A DNA stretch of 64,000 nt from Shinisaurus crocodilurus (taxonomy: Eukaryota; Chordata; Lepidosauria; Squamata; Shinisauridae), in NCBI GenBank assembly GCA_021292165.1, contig CM037877.1, positions 111,188,789-111,252,788 on the forward strand, written 5' to 3'. Below the pieces are notes generated by a model. The model was not told the origin of the DNA, ran no database searches, and saw only the letters and a program-made list of their open reading frames with translations. Each line of letters begins with the position of its first letter. The first letter of the stretch is position 1. Below, one piece after another: positions 1 to 10,977 of this stretch. Both the position numbers and the translations under genes were made by a program.

Positions 1-1240
1 TGGGCATCAAAATGGCAAATTACCGGTAGGTTCAATTTAAGCAAGTGTAGAGTGATACACAATGGGGCAAAACTTCTAACTTCACTTATACACTGATGGG
101 ATCTGAGCTGGCGGTGACTGACCAGGAAAGGGATCTGGTGTTGTGGGGGATAAGCTCAATGAAAACATCAACCCAGTGTGTGGATGTTGTGGTGGTAAAG
201 GCTAATTCCATGTTTGGGACCATAAGGAAAGGAACTGAAAATAAACTTGCTGATATCATAATATCTTTATATAAATCTATGGTGCAATCAGACTTGGAAT
301 ACTGTGTACAGTTCTGGTCATTACACCTCACAAAGGATATTGTACAGCTGGAGAAGATGCAGAAAAGGGCAACCAAAATGAACAAGGGGCTAGAGCAACT
401 CCCCTATGAGGAAAGGCTACAATGGCCTGGAAGCCAAATTTAGGCTGCTGCTAGGTAGGAAGTTGAACGCTAGGACCTTCAAGGTAGCTTTCTCTGAAAT
501 ACTACCAGTTCTACGTGTAGGGTCAGCTATACAGGCAAAGCTAAGGAGTCTCAGTGCATGGATGAGACACTGGTGTAAGGAGGAGGGGTTTAGATTTGGT
601 AGGCACTGGCAAATGTTTTGGGACAAGCCAGGCCTATACAGAAGGGAAGGGCTCCACTTGAACCAGAATAGAATCAACCTACTGGTACTTAACTTCAAAA
701 AGGTGGCAGAGCAGCTTTTAAACTGAACCTTGGGGAAAAGCAGCTGCGGAGCATCCGGTTCATGTTGCATCATCACTGCCTTAGTGGATGAAGGTAGAAA
801 TGTTTTCAGTGGCTAAACAGGGATGCTTTATAAAACTATGCATGGTGTAGAGAAAGTGGATTATCTCTCATAATACTAGATAGAACCAGGGGTCATCCAA
901 TGAATAGTGGGAGATTCAGGACAGAGTTCTTCATGTGGCGCATAGTTAAACTGTGGAATTCATTATCACAAGTTGTAATGATGGCCACCAAGATGGACAG
1001 CTTTAAAATTAGACAAATTTGTGGAGGCTAAGGCTATCAATGTCTACTAGTCACGGCTATATAGTATCTCCAGTACCAGAAACAGTATGCCTCTAAATGC
1101 CAGTCACTAGGGAACATGAGTAGGAGAGAGTGATTGTGTTCATGTCCTACTTGTGGGCTTCCCACAGGCATCTGGTTGGCCACTATGTGAACAGGAAGCT
1201 GGGCTAGATAGACCTTTGGGCTCTTCTTATACACATATTT
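1..1240 (+). mobile_element. CR1-like LINE, 3' part, with a foreign internal segment
   Basis: Frames from about 96 to 420 encode a decayed reverse-transcriptase C-terminus ([17 protein letters not shown], then [19 protein letters not shown]). The same LINE tail resumes at about 795 (atgcatggtgtagagaaagtgg) and runs to a 3' UTR ending near 1240. The copies at 12345, 19427 and 63048 share the 3' part. Several frame breaks make it a fossil. It lies in CHRNB3 intron 2. Confidence 0.8.
436..760 (+). mobile_element. LINE esterase-like (SGNH) domain fragment inside the CR1 copy
   Basis: The frame 406-726 encodes SAWMRHWCKEEGFRFGRHW and then LYRREGLHLNQNR. The W-C-x-E-E-G-F and GLHLN motifs resemble the end of the esterase-like domain that lies upstream of the endonuclease/RT in CR1/L2-type LINEs. 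It interrupts the RT tail of the surrounding copy. Confidence 0.55.
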
Positions 1241-1876
1241 TCATAGTAACTCTGTCAGGGCCAGGCCAGGGCTGCAGCTGGCAGCCATCCCCAAATTTAG
1301 GCCAAGAAGCTAGTAGCTGGCAAAGCTGGAGCCTAAAAGGGCCATTGGGCCAGGCTCTTAGTACTGATAACAGATCTGACCAATCCAAATATTTCATATT
1401 GCCTGCCAATTGCAAGCTGATGTTGCACATCCCTATCTGTGTTTGAGGAAGACTCTGATGCCTCAGCATAGGCAGCCCTTGATAGCTCACATGACTATGT
1501 TCCAGCCTTGGGCTGTGAGGATTGCAGTTCAAGCCCTGGAGTCCCTGACAGCCACTGTGAAAGGCAAAGCCCAAACAACTGGATTTCTTTCAGCCATGCA
1601 GCTATAAAGGCTCAGAAACAGCTTCAAGGCCAGGGGTTGTAATTCAAGTGGAAGAGCTGCCTGAGCAATTGCTAAGTAACTCTACTTTCCTACATTAAGT
1701 ACAAGTGGCAGTGTTAGTCCAAATAGGTGTGCCATTAAAGGTTAACTATTTTATACATAAATTCTCCTGGAAATCAGAACATTGTGGAACACTCTGAAAG
1801 GGTTGCTGTCTCTGTAGCATGGGGTATGTTGGGAGGTGTCCTTTTCTTCAGAAGAAATCAATGACTTCTGTTCCTT
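1241..1876. other. CHRNB3 intron 2 sequence, nothing recognised
   Basis: I see no exon, no tRNA-like fold and no recognised repeat. Short ORFs on both strands look like chance. Confidence 0.5.
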
Positions 1877-1894
1877 CCCCCCCCCCCCCCCCAG

Positions 1895-1939
1895 GATGAA
1901 AAGAATCAACTAATGACAACTAATGTATGGCTGAAACAG
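1895..1939 (+). CDS. CHRNB3: CHRNB3 coding exon 3 (45 bp)
   Basis: Encodes 15 residues, DEKNQLMTTNVWLKQ, the beta strand carrying the loop D region of the extracellular domain. The size of 45 bp, phase 0 at both ends, is the standard size of this exon in nicotinic receptor genes; CHRNA6 exon 3 in this window is also 45 bp. The acceptor AG follows directly on a run of 16 C (1877-1892), which serves as the polypyrimidine tract. The donor is CAG|gtaata, followed 20 bases later by a (GT)n run. The exon is too short for an ORF scan and was found by motif and splice sites. Confidence 0.95.
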
Positions 1940-1959
1940 GTAATATATACATAGGTGTT

Positions 1960-1980
1960 TGTGTGTGTGTGTGTGTGTGT
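1960..1980. repeat. (GT)n microsatellite just after CHRNB3 exon 3
   Basis: About ten GT units starting 20 bases into intron 3. Confidence 0.95.
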
Positions 1981-2864
1981 ACTTTTTAAATGTTTTGTTG
2001 TGAGTACTTTATGATTGCCAGTAATCAGTGAATTGTGATGACTGCCTGTAAATGTTCCACAATGGTGTGGAGATGGAGGTTCTTGAATTTAAGGAAATGG
2101 AGCCCCGTTGACCTCAGCTGGCTTACACCCCAGATACTCTTATCTAACTGGGTTACAACGTGGGTGCAATGCTGATTAATGGCCTGTGAAGATGACAGAT
2201 CTATTGCACTTGTAATACGACAGATACATTGGGGGGGGGTTATTTGTCTAATACAGCAGTTTTCAAATTGTGCTCCTGACTGAGTTCCTCTATGAGACGT
2301 TCGGTCATGGCAGGAAAGTATCCCTAAATGTCAGCCTGCACACTGCTACTGATCTTTTCCTGCAAGGCACAGCCTCAGGGGAGTGTTGGGTGTATTCTTC
2401 TAGGGTGCATGTTCATAGAGATGATTGGGCCATATGTGTACTTCCTTCAGCATACCCAGAGTTTACAACAGGAGGACATGTGGCCTGAATGCATTGCATT
2501 CAGGTACAGTGAATTAACCATGGGCACTGCCCTCGTAAGTACAAGCCAGCCTCCAGGCTCCCCGTCTCCCTCTCTGCCCTTGTCTTAGATGACCTGCAGC
2601 TGTCCTTGGGCAGTGTGGTCCAGCCTGGGAGTTGCATAGGAAAACTGGTTAATAAATCAGTTTAGTTTAACCAGCTTAATTGTGGAGCATCATTTCTTTT
2701 TAAAGGTTCAGCAGAGAACATGCTGCAGTGGTCATGCTGCTTCTGTCAGCTGTACAGATCAGCATGGGCTGAAAGCCCCTTCCCTGGAGGCTGGATCTAC
2801 TGAAGGGATTTGTCCAGTCTTCTGAAGGGCAACAGTCTGGAGGAACCACTTTACCAGTGCTCGG

Positions 2865-3257
2865 CAGTGTTGTAGTGGAGTGAGGGTTCACAGGGTCAAC
2901 GTGCAGGTACTTTTTGATTAGCAGGGATGATGACATAATCTGCTCTGAGTTTAGCTGCAATCCTCCTAGTAGTTGGGGCAGCAGGTGAGGAATGGATTTT
3001 CCCAGCAACATTATTAATTGTTGTGAGCTATCTCTGTTGTAATGCAATGTATTCTGGGATGAGTTGGTCTTGAGTGGGCAATTAAGACACATTAGCTTTA
3101 CAAAAGAGCTGCTCTTGGTGGAAATGGAAACTCCTAGAAGTGATTTGTTGATATGGAACAACACAGATGCTTTAATTTTTGGATTCTCCTTGGGGGTGTG
3201 ACTATGGAGACTCCCATGATGAGCACCTGCACTTCTAAAGTTACCACTACACCACTG
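2865..3257 (-). mobile_element. hAT-like MITE, family B (CAGTGGTGTAGTGG ends)
   Basis: Terminal inverted repeats of the type CAGTG(G/T)TGTAGTGG at both ends, about 393 bp. Flanks GTGCTCGG and GTGATTGG agree in 6 of 8 bases, as an aged 8-bp target duplication. Homologous over its length to 24382-24790 and 61437-61809 (opposite orientation). Confidence 0.75.
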
Positions 3258-4180
3258 GTGATTGGAAGCAGGGCAGAACCATATTTGGGGGGGAGGGGGA
3301 AGATCTGTAGGAGGCTACCTGCTATCAGTATGACAACCCTCTTCCCTAAAATTTCAGCACTCACTTTTTTAAAAAGCCAGTCTCCCTGGTTTCATGTCTA
3401 AAGAAAAACAAACAGCCATGCATGCAGGCAGTACTATTCTCTTACCTAATGGCTCAGTAAGAAATCCACCAACTCCTGCCCTCCACTGTTATGCCAAAGA
3501 GTGCAAAGACACTGAAATGGCTGAGAAGTGCTTGCCACTTTTAACTGTGATTAAATTTAAAATGATTCACATTCAATATAAAGTTAACTTTATTAAATAA
3601 TGTCCATAAAATCACATGTAATGTTGTTACAATTTATTTTGAACCATTTATCACTTCAGGTTGCTTGTATTTAGGTTTTTGCAGCATTAGTTTCTTCCAC
3701 GATCCACCCTCCTCCCCCAATTTCTGGCAAGAGCCTTGCTGAGCTAAGACGAGACACCAGAATTGAAAGTAACACAAAAACTCACTTTCTGAACTGCTTC
3801 CTAGCTCCCGGACGTGCCTGACTGCAGCTCAGGTCAACTTCATTTGTACTGCAGGAGAGGACGTGTAAAATTCCCTTTGCTTCCTGCCTTGGCAAGGCAG
3901 GACATGGCAGCCCTTGGGGACTATTATTTCTCTCTTGGAGGGCACAAGGGTGACAGTTAATATCATTTGGTTGACTTGAACTTTCTTCAGTCAATGCTAA
4001 AAGACAACCATTTTGTTTTGTTTTTTAAAAAGATGGTTAACTGAAACTTACTGTTCATATACTGGAACATGATCCCATTGCTCATTGGCTTACTGAGCTG
4101 GTCTTCAAGTTGTCACTGCAAAAAAAAATTTGGATTCTGTCCCCTTGACTGAATATATGGCACTTACCGAAGATGTATAG
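3258..4180. other. CHRNB3 intron 3, no recognised feature
   Basis: No exon-like motif and no clear repeat family beyond a poly-T/A stretch near 4017. Small ORFs are not supported by any motif. Confidence 0.45.
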
Positions 4181-4247
4181 CAGCCTTCCCCAACCTGATG
4201 CTCTCCAGATGTTTTGGACTTCAATTCCCATCAGTCCCAGCCAGCAT
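4181..4247 (+). mobile_element. half copy of palindromic MITE family A
   Basis: Begins CAGCCTTCCCCAACC and runs to AGCCAGCATG, where it is cut off exactly at the start of the 486-bp palindrome. Confidence 0.8.
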
Positions 4248-4733
4248 GATCCACCTATGCCAATTGTTCTTAACAGCATGTGAACTGGGAATTCCTAGGA
4301 GGGTGCCTGGAAAGGCACAATCGCCTACCATTCCACTCCCAATCAGAACCTGTTAGGAGGCAGAGGTGCCCTTACGCTGACAAGCAATGCGGGGGGGGGG
4401 GGGGGGAGTCATTTGTATCTTTTTGCTTTGATCTGCTGAGATCTGTGGACAGCTCCCCCATATGGTGAGCTACTGACCTGCTGTGGCGGCAGCTTCTCAG
4501 TGAAGTACCCTGGCTTGAGCCCTGTGGGAGCTGTCCACAGATCTCAGCAGATCAAAGCAAAAAGATACAAATGACTCCCCCCCCCCCCCCGCATTGGTTG
4601 TCAGCATAAGGGCACCTCTGCCTCCTAACAGGTTCTGATTGGGAGAGGAATGGTAGGTGACTGTGTCTTTCCAGGCACCCTCCTAGGAATTCCCAGTTCA
4701 CATGCTGAAAAGAACAATTGGCATAGGTGGATC
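4248..4733. repeat. 486-bp near-perfect palindrome (arms about 210 bp)
   Basis: Left arm 4248-4459 and right arm about 4525-4733 are inverted copies of one another with few mismatches; the centre of about 65 bp is unique. The left arm carries a run of 16 G (4391-4406) and the right arm the matching run of 14 C (4577-4590). ORFs on the two strands translate to the same peptide (NWEFLGGCLERH...). Could be a foldback transposon, or an inverted duplication. No obvious target duplication. Confidence 0.9.
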
Positions 4734-5149
4734 CACAGTTGTTGTGCTCTTTGGTATCTTCTTGGATTAAAGATGTGGGCGAACTTGTCTGCAGAGAAGG
4801 GCACAAAAGCAAATGTAGAAGTCTTGGAGAAACTGGCATGATGGAAAGTAGTGGAAAGAATTAAACATGCATCACATACTTGCAGGGTGTAATTGATTAT
4901 TAGTATCTGAAGCGTGGAAGCATCAAAGCGGAGGAAGAATTTTTTTAGCACATTATACAGAGTCGCTTAACTAGGAATACTGACAAGAAATTAAGAAACT
5001 GAAGGTGCAAATCTGTGTTATGGAGTCCTGTTGCTGTCTCTAAAAACAACACCTGTGGGTAGGCAGTGAGGACAGGCATGCTTGACCCTTTCCCTACTTG
5101 CCATTTCTCCAACCCACATTGTCCCCCAAGTGGCTTCTGTTGGAGGATA

Positions 5150-5390
5150 TTTATTTATTTATTTAATTTATTATATTTATACCCCACCTTTTTTCCTGCC
5201 AGGAACCCAAGGTGGCTTACACAATCCTCCTCCTCTCCATTTTATCCTCACAACAACCCTGCGAGGTAGGTTAGGCTGAGAGTCAGTGACTGGCCCAAAG
5301 TCACCCAGTGAGTTTCATAGCCGAGCGGGGACTAGAACCCGGATCTCCCGAGTCCCAGCCCAACACTCTCACCACTAAGCCAGGGAGAGA
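5150..5390 (-). mobile_element. tRNA-derived SINE, minus orientation
   Basis: On the minus strand it starts near GTGGTGAGAGTGTTGGGCT, has a B-box-like GGTTCTAGTCC, continues with GGCCAGTCACTGACTCTCAG and CACCTCGCAGGGTTGTTGTG-like sequence, and ends in GGTGGGGTATAAAT followed by an ATTT-rich tail. A second copy is at 25675-25920. Confidence 0.75.
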
Positions 5391-6119
5391 GAGAGAGCTG
5401 GCCACAGAGAGGCCAGAAGTAGGGAGGAGGGGTTACAAAACATGCACCCTGGGGATTGTTCAATTAACCCTTCCCTCCCACTGTAACTAGTGGTTTCATT
5501 ACCTCGTTGATTTAAGCAGGCAACATTACAATTCCCACCAGCTTCTTCCCATTCACAATGCGAGTAAGCGCACCTTTTGGAACACTGCGTGTGGGAGGGG
5601 GAAATCCTGTGCGTGGGAAGGGTGTAACTTGGGCAGAGAAAAAGTGGTTGGGAAAGGGTTCAAAACACATTTAATGCAGTGGGACATATTTCTGAGTAAG
5701 CCCTCTGGCAGAATGCCTGGAGTTCACCACTTTTTGTCCCTGAGGAGCTATGGGAGAAGGTGGGTTCAGGGAAACAAGAGGGGTTCTGAGGAAACAGTGA
5801 GGAGAGAAAAGGAGACAATCTCTGCATTGTGAAGAAAGGTTCTGAGGAAATTGTGAAGAGGGAGAGACAGAGGCAGAAAAAAGAGAGGTTCCTGAGGAGG
5901 CTGAGAAAAGAGCGGGAAACAGAGCAGCAGCAGCAGCAGCAGCATTCTGTCCTCCCCCCAGTTACCTGTCAATAGATGTTTGACAACCAACCAACTGCCT
6001 ACAGTTACTTCTGAATCGTGGACTGCACAGCAAGTGACAGGTTTTAAGATATAACCTACCTTTGTGGACTATATAACTATTGGACTCCCTTCCCTCTATG
6101 TTATTGTTTACAGACTTAC
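5391..6119. other. CHRNB3 intron 3, no recognised gene
   Basis: Contains a purine-rich stretch (about 5800-5930) ending in five CAG units (5922-5942). No exon motif. Confidence 0.4.
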
Positions 6120-6232
6120 TTTAACTTGGATGGGAGACCCTTCCTCTAGTTTCCTGCATTGAGCAGGGGGTTGGACTTGATAGCCTTGTAGGCTCCTTCC
6201 AACTCTATGATCTCTGAAATCTATGAAATAGT
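6120..6232 (+). mobile_element. truncated 5S-derived SINE with CR1-like tail
   Basis: AACTTGGATGGGAGACCC is the third part of a 5S rRNA-like head. It is followed by the tail GGGTTGGACTTGATAGCC and CTCCTTCCAACTCTATGATC. Confidence 0.7.
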
Positions 6233-6520
6233 TTATGGTGCAATCCTATGGGTTGTACCCTCATTAGACGGAAGCCTCCAATCTCGGAGGTTTCCAAATA
6301 TCTAATGCCTTGCCGGGCTGTTGCCAGCAGGGTGGGAGGAGGACGGAGGCAATTTTCACCTCTTTGTCCTCTCGTCCTGGGCCTTTTTGAGGCCCTAGGA
6401 TTTCTTGTATCCCCACTTCTGCCCTCCCCTCCTCGCCCACCAAAACGTCCCCTTTCCCCTCCCTCCGAGGCCACTTTTGCAACCTTGGAAAGCAGCTAGC
6501 ACAGTTTTCTCCACGGCAGC

Positions 6521-6695
6521 TTAATAGATTTCATGGATCATAGAGTTGGAAGGGGCCTACAAGGCTATCGAGTCCAACCCCCTGCTCAATGCAGGAAACT
6601 AGAGGAGGGGTCTCCCATCCAAGTAATAGCCAGGCCTGACCCTGCTTAGCTTTCCACACTCAGACAAGCTGAGCCAGTGTGAGCCACAGGCCTGT
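6521..6695 (-). mobile_element. 5S-derived SINE with CR1-like tail, minus orientation
   Basis: On the minus strand: TGGCTCACACTGGCTCAGCT, then AAGCTAAGCAGGGTCAGGCC and TACTTGGATGGGAGACCC, as in the 5S rRNA internal promoter region. Then come GGGGGTTGGACTCGATAGCC and CCCTTCCAACTCTATGATCC. Same family as 46962-47125. Confidence 0.8.
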
Positions 6696-6899
6696 ATCTT
6701 CGAGGGGGCAGAGGGAAGGAGTGGATTCTGGAGTCCCCCTTCCAAGGTCGTAGCAGTCTCTGAGGCCTCGGAGACTCTTCAGGACTCTGAAGAATCCTAT
6801 AGGCCATGGGATGTTCTCCTGGGACCATAGAATTGCTCTCATTTGAATGTTTGTTTGTTTCTTCTCTCCCCACCCTTCCCCCTTCCTTATCAAATAAAC

Positions 6900-8519
6900 C
6901 ATAATTCTTGTTTTATAAGTTGCTCACTGGTTTTCCCCTCGCCCCTTTTCAGGGAACAGGGGTCCTGTTAGGCTGGAGACACTGCATGCTAGTTTCAGGG
7001 GTGGGGAGCAGCATTTTTCTCCCTTACCTATTCTACTACTGTATGAATCCAGGTCCATGGTTTCCACCACCCTACAGGGTTACTGGTAGGGAAAGTGGGA
7101 TTTCACATGCATAAAATTGGGCTACCACTCCTTACTCCCTGGCGGGCTCCTGTGCCCATTACGTCCTGTTGCTGGAGAAGGCAAGAAAGAGAGCAGTAAA
7201 TATTTAATATTCCACTCTGCAATGCAGGGCACGAGTGCTGCAAAGGGAGAGGGTATTTGAAAACCCCTTAGCTACTCAAGTAGCATGGAATATATTGTGG
7301 GGAGGGGGCATTTGGATCTTGTAAGAGTCCTGTGTCTGAATTATCAACAGGAAGATGCTTTCATTGCTCATATTGATTTCATTTAGCACGACCGCTCTTC
7401 TTTCTCTTGCATTCCCACAGGGCAACCAAAAAAACTTATAAATAATAAATATAAGTAGAAGCTACTTTCTTTCTGTTTATTACTGTAAGCCTGATGCCAT
7501 TCTGAGATAGTTTGGCTTCTGCATTGCAGTGTGAAGCCAATGTAAGCTTGCCAACTGTCCAGGAAAAGAGTGACTTGGCCTGCTCTTCTTGTACCATTAA
7601 CAGCAGCTTGAGCTGTAGAAATCAGCATGGGGAGCTTTACACATCATAGAAATAGCCTGACCATCTGATAATGTCTGCAGATTGAGTTGCTTTTAAAAGC
7701 TAAGTAGCAGGGTCCAGCTTAAAAACAAACAAGCTGGCCACCCTGACTCAGTGCACAATCCCCCGCCCCCCCAAACAAGAACACTGAGAAGCTGCATCAA
7801 ACTCATACCCTCCAACATCTCACAGATGAAAATAGGGACACACATGTGTATTTGTAAGAGGTATGGTTAAGCAAGATGAAGGTGTGATCAAGAGGGTGTG
7901 GCCAGGCAACATGAGGGCATGGCAAAGGGTATGGCCAGGCAACCAAAGTGCATGGTCAAGTACAAACGTTATTAGAGGAAACACACAAAATCTTATATGT
8001 TATAATTATTACATTATTATATAATATATTATTTTATAATATTTTATAAGTGGCTTTTGTAATATTTTTTTTTACCTTACTTAAACCCTTAATTGTTAAC
8101 TGGTGTTTTTCGGGGGGAGGGGTCAGTGCTTGCAGGGCAATCTCTTTTTGTTTTAAAATGGTCAGGATTGGCACAAATTCAACAGGTGAAGCTTACCCCC
8201 CCACCCCACCAAACATGGAGCTTCAGAGAGAAGGGGAAGTTTCTTGTGTTTACATCTGACACTGTAACCTCACCTGTTAGAGGTACAGAGTCAGCTCTGT
8301 TAGGAAATAAAATCTTTGGCAATATAAAGATAGGAATCATGTGATAAATTCCCTCATTAACCTCTCCCTCCCTCTGTCCAGGCCACCTGGTGCAGCCTCC
8401 TTTTCAATAGGTAGAGAGCATATGTGCAAGCACGCATGCATACATCCTCCTAGTGTCTGTCTCTCAGTGAAGCTATTTGAGCCTAAAAAGAGCTACACTT
8501 AAAGGTGCCATGCCATGGG
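6900..8519. other. CHRNB3 intron 3, AT-rich, nothing recognised
   Basis: Contains an AT-rich segment around 8000-8060 and a G-rich run near 8110. No exon or recognised repeat. Confidence 0.4.
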
Positions 8520-8564
8520 CAAAATTGCAGCTAAGCTTGCAGTTTTAGCTTAGCTGCAATTTTG
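8520..8564. repeat. perfect stem-loop (16-bp arms, 13-base loop)
   Basis: Arms 8520-8535 (CAAAATTGCAGCTAAG) and 8549-8564 are perfect reverse complements. Confidence 0.9.
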
Positions 8565-8589
8565 CAAGTTTAAAGTAGCTTGCAGTTGT

Positions 8590-8677
8590 GGAGGCAGGGA
8601 AATTCGGGATTCTGCATGACAAAGTGAGAAGCAGGAGGCAGGGGAATTTGGGATTTTGCATGACAAAGTGAGAAGCT
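8590..8677. repeat. tandem duplication, two 44-bp units
   Basis: Units 8590-8633 and 8634-8677 (GGAGGCAGGGAAATTCGGGA...) differ at a few positions. Confidence 0.9.
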
Positions 8678-9639
8678 GGGAAGGCGTAAGGGTTTTCATC
8701 ACAGGCATTTTCTGGGCAGTTGGAGACTATGCAAACTGCTTTTGTGAAAACAGCTGTGGTTAAGTCTGCTTCATTCTCAAAGGTCAAGTTTGTATTGTTT
8801 TCCCTAGGCTCCTTTTCTCACTGCACAGCAGGGAAGAACACTTATCTGTAATCTGCTGATCAGAGATACCAGCTTTTCCCTGCCAGAAGAGGAGGCAGGG
8901 CCTGGGGAAGAAGCTGGTGGGCAGGGGATGGTACAAGGTACTGAAAAGATCCAGGGCTCAGGCCCACAGGACCCAAAAAGGGGGGGGGGAAAGCAGCACA
9001 AATTTGCATATGCTGACTTACATATGCTCTAAAGTCTGTAAAGGATCCTGTTTCCTAAGGACACTCCTATTTGCAAAAAGGGATGCAAAAAGGTTAGGGG
9101 AGAGGAGAGCATTTGATTTCAGAAAAAAAAAACCTCAGGCAGAAAGATTGGGGGGGGCAGGAGGTGAAGCACACGTGGGCAAAAAGCCAGCTAATCCAGG
9201 GGGATAGGAGGCAACAGAGATCATCAGGGCCCCTGTACCTTCATTTCAGCAAGTGCCCATGGACAGGCTGGTGGGGCAGATGGCCTCCCAGAGATTCAGG
9301 GCTCCAAGTGAAAGATTCGGGGCTCCAGTCCTAGTGGGCCACCCCCTAACACTGCCTCTGCTGGCAGGGCAGATGAGGAACCTCCATGGGCCATATTGGA
9401 CCAAGAGCCTGACTCAGAATAAGGCAGCTTCATCCATTCAAATTTTCAGCAGCCCAATCACAGGAGTTCTGGGTGACATTCAAAGTAAAAACAAATAAAA
9501 AATCACAATGACAGTAAGATGAATTATGAAGCAGCAAATAAGACAACTATAAAATCAAAACAAATTGCTTTAAAATGGAGAGCAAGAGATTAAAACAGTG
9601 GCGCAATCACTACTTAGAACATTGTGTAAAAGAAAAATT

Positions 9640-9900
9640 TAAATATCACAGAGCTAAACAATCATGAGAAAGCCACAGCATAATACAATGGTATAGTATA
9701 TTTAAAAGGCCTTGAAAAATAAAAAGGTCTTTCGCTGGCACCAAAAAGACATGGGAAATAGGCACCAGGCACACCTCTATGGGGAGAATATTCTAAAATT
9801 GTGGGGCCACTGCTGAAAAAGCCCTTTCTCTCATAACCACCCACTGTGTCCATATTTCTGATTGCCAGGAGGGAATTTCACATGTGGGAGGGGAAGATTC
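9640..9900 (-). mobile_element. L2-like LINE fragment, RT C-terminus
   Basis: The minus frame reads MRERAFSAVAPQF, stop, NILPIEV, matching the RERAFSVVAPRLWNSLP region near the end of L2-type reverse transcriptase. Decayed. Confidence 0.6.
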
Positions 9901-10168
9901 AGCAGGGTACTGAGGTATTGCTGACTTTTAAAGAGATTAAAGCTGAATCTTCAGGCAAGGGATCTGAAATAATACTAATTAATGGGGCCAGGTCACAATC
10001 CCTGTTCCCACTTTGGCCTTGGCCCTACTGTGAAATGTGCTTCTGTAGGCTGAGACTGGATGTATGACTGGGCTGTCTTTAAGGATTATTTTGAGTTCTT
10101 TCGCTTAGAATGGTCAGCTAACTGTGAAACTGAAAATGCAACTCTGCTGCTTTTGCTGATTATTGCAG

Positions 10169-10278
10169 GAATGGATTGACCACAAATTGTGCTGGAATCC
10201 TGAAGATTACGGCGGGATCACAGCAATTCGGGTCCCTTCTGAATCTCTCTGGCTCCCAGATATTGTTTTGTTTGAAAA
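10169..10278 (+). CDS. CHRNB3: CHRNB3 coding exon 4 (110 bp)
   Basis: Encodes [17 protein letters not shown] and continues through [17 protein letters not shown], ending with two bases (aa) of a split Asn codon completed by exon 5. The acceptor is ttattgcag|GAATGG and the donor GAAAA|gtgagt. The length of 110 bp equals that of the matching CHRNA6 exon. [10 protein letters not shown] is the loop A segment; beta-3 lacks the loop A Tyr of alpha subunits, which fits a non-agonist-binding subunit. One odd residue: the position normally occupied by Arg in beta-3 (KLRWNP) is Cys here (codon TGC at about 10190), consistent with a CpG transition or a sequencing difference. Confidence 0.95.
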
Positions 10279-10649
10279 GTGAGTATAAGGATCCTAACAC
10301 TCATTTTATAGTATTTTTGGAACTTGCAGTACATGTGCAGGTAGGGTGGCCATGTGTTCTACTTTACAAAAGAAGGGCTGTCAGAGGGCGGTCCTCTTTT
10401 GAAGGACTGACCAGTCCAAGTCCGGTTTAAGGATAAAGAACTACAAGAAGGTAGAGCAGAGGCCTGAGATGTGTTTTATTTCCATTTAAGTTATAGTAAT
10501 CATTTATACATTAACATCATCTAAATTTGCATATGTAAATATTATGCAAATCTGTGTCCTCTTCTTTGGTGATGAATTTCCTCTTCTTTAGCAATGCGTA
10601 AGTGCCACCCTAGTTTAAGGATCTCAAGAGAAAAGCAAAGAGGTGGATT

Positions 10650-10790
10650 ATTTATTTTATTTGTATAGCACCATTAGTATGCATGGTGCTTTACAAAATA
10701 ACATAAGCAAAAAGACAGGTCCCTGCCCCAAGGAGCTTACAGTCTAAATTTCAAGAGCGGGAAGACAACATTAGAGAGGAAACACACTGG
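10650..10790 (-). mobile_element. LINE (L2-like) 3' tail fragment
   Basis: On the minus strand, AGACTGTAAGCTCCTTGGGG and GTAAAGCACCATGCATACTA, then an ATAAAAT tail. Same tail as 57419-57505. Confidence 0.55.
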
Positions 10791-10832
10791 CAAGGGTAAT
10801 GGGAGAATGTGTGCAAATGAATTGAGGGGGAC

Positions 10833-10865
<33 letters not shown>

Positions 10866-10928
10866 AAAACTATCTACTGTATCTGTCTATCTGTATCTGT
10901 CTGTCTATCTATCTATCTATCATTATCT
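10833..10928. repeat. (GATA)n followed by (TATC)n, inverted microsatellite
   Basis: Eight GATA units (10833-10864), a few bases, then TATC/TGTC units to 10928. The two halves are complementary. Confidence 0.95.
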
Positions 10929-10977
10929 CTGGGCCACCTTTAAGAATGGAACCCTCTTAAGGGTGGGTGGCTATAAA

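Noticed and set aside
1..1894. CHRNB3 exon 2
   Set aside because: No frame with the expected N-terminal motif and donor site; the stretch is mainly a CR1 copy.
10833..10928. CRISPR-like regular repeats (also other microsatellites)
   Set aside because: Simple tandem repeats without spacers, in a vertebrate genome.
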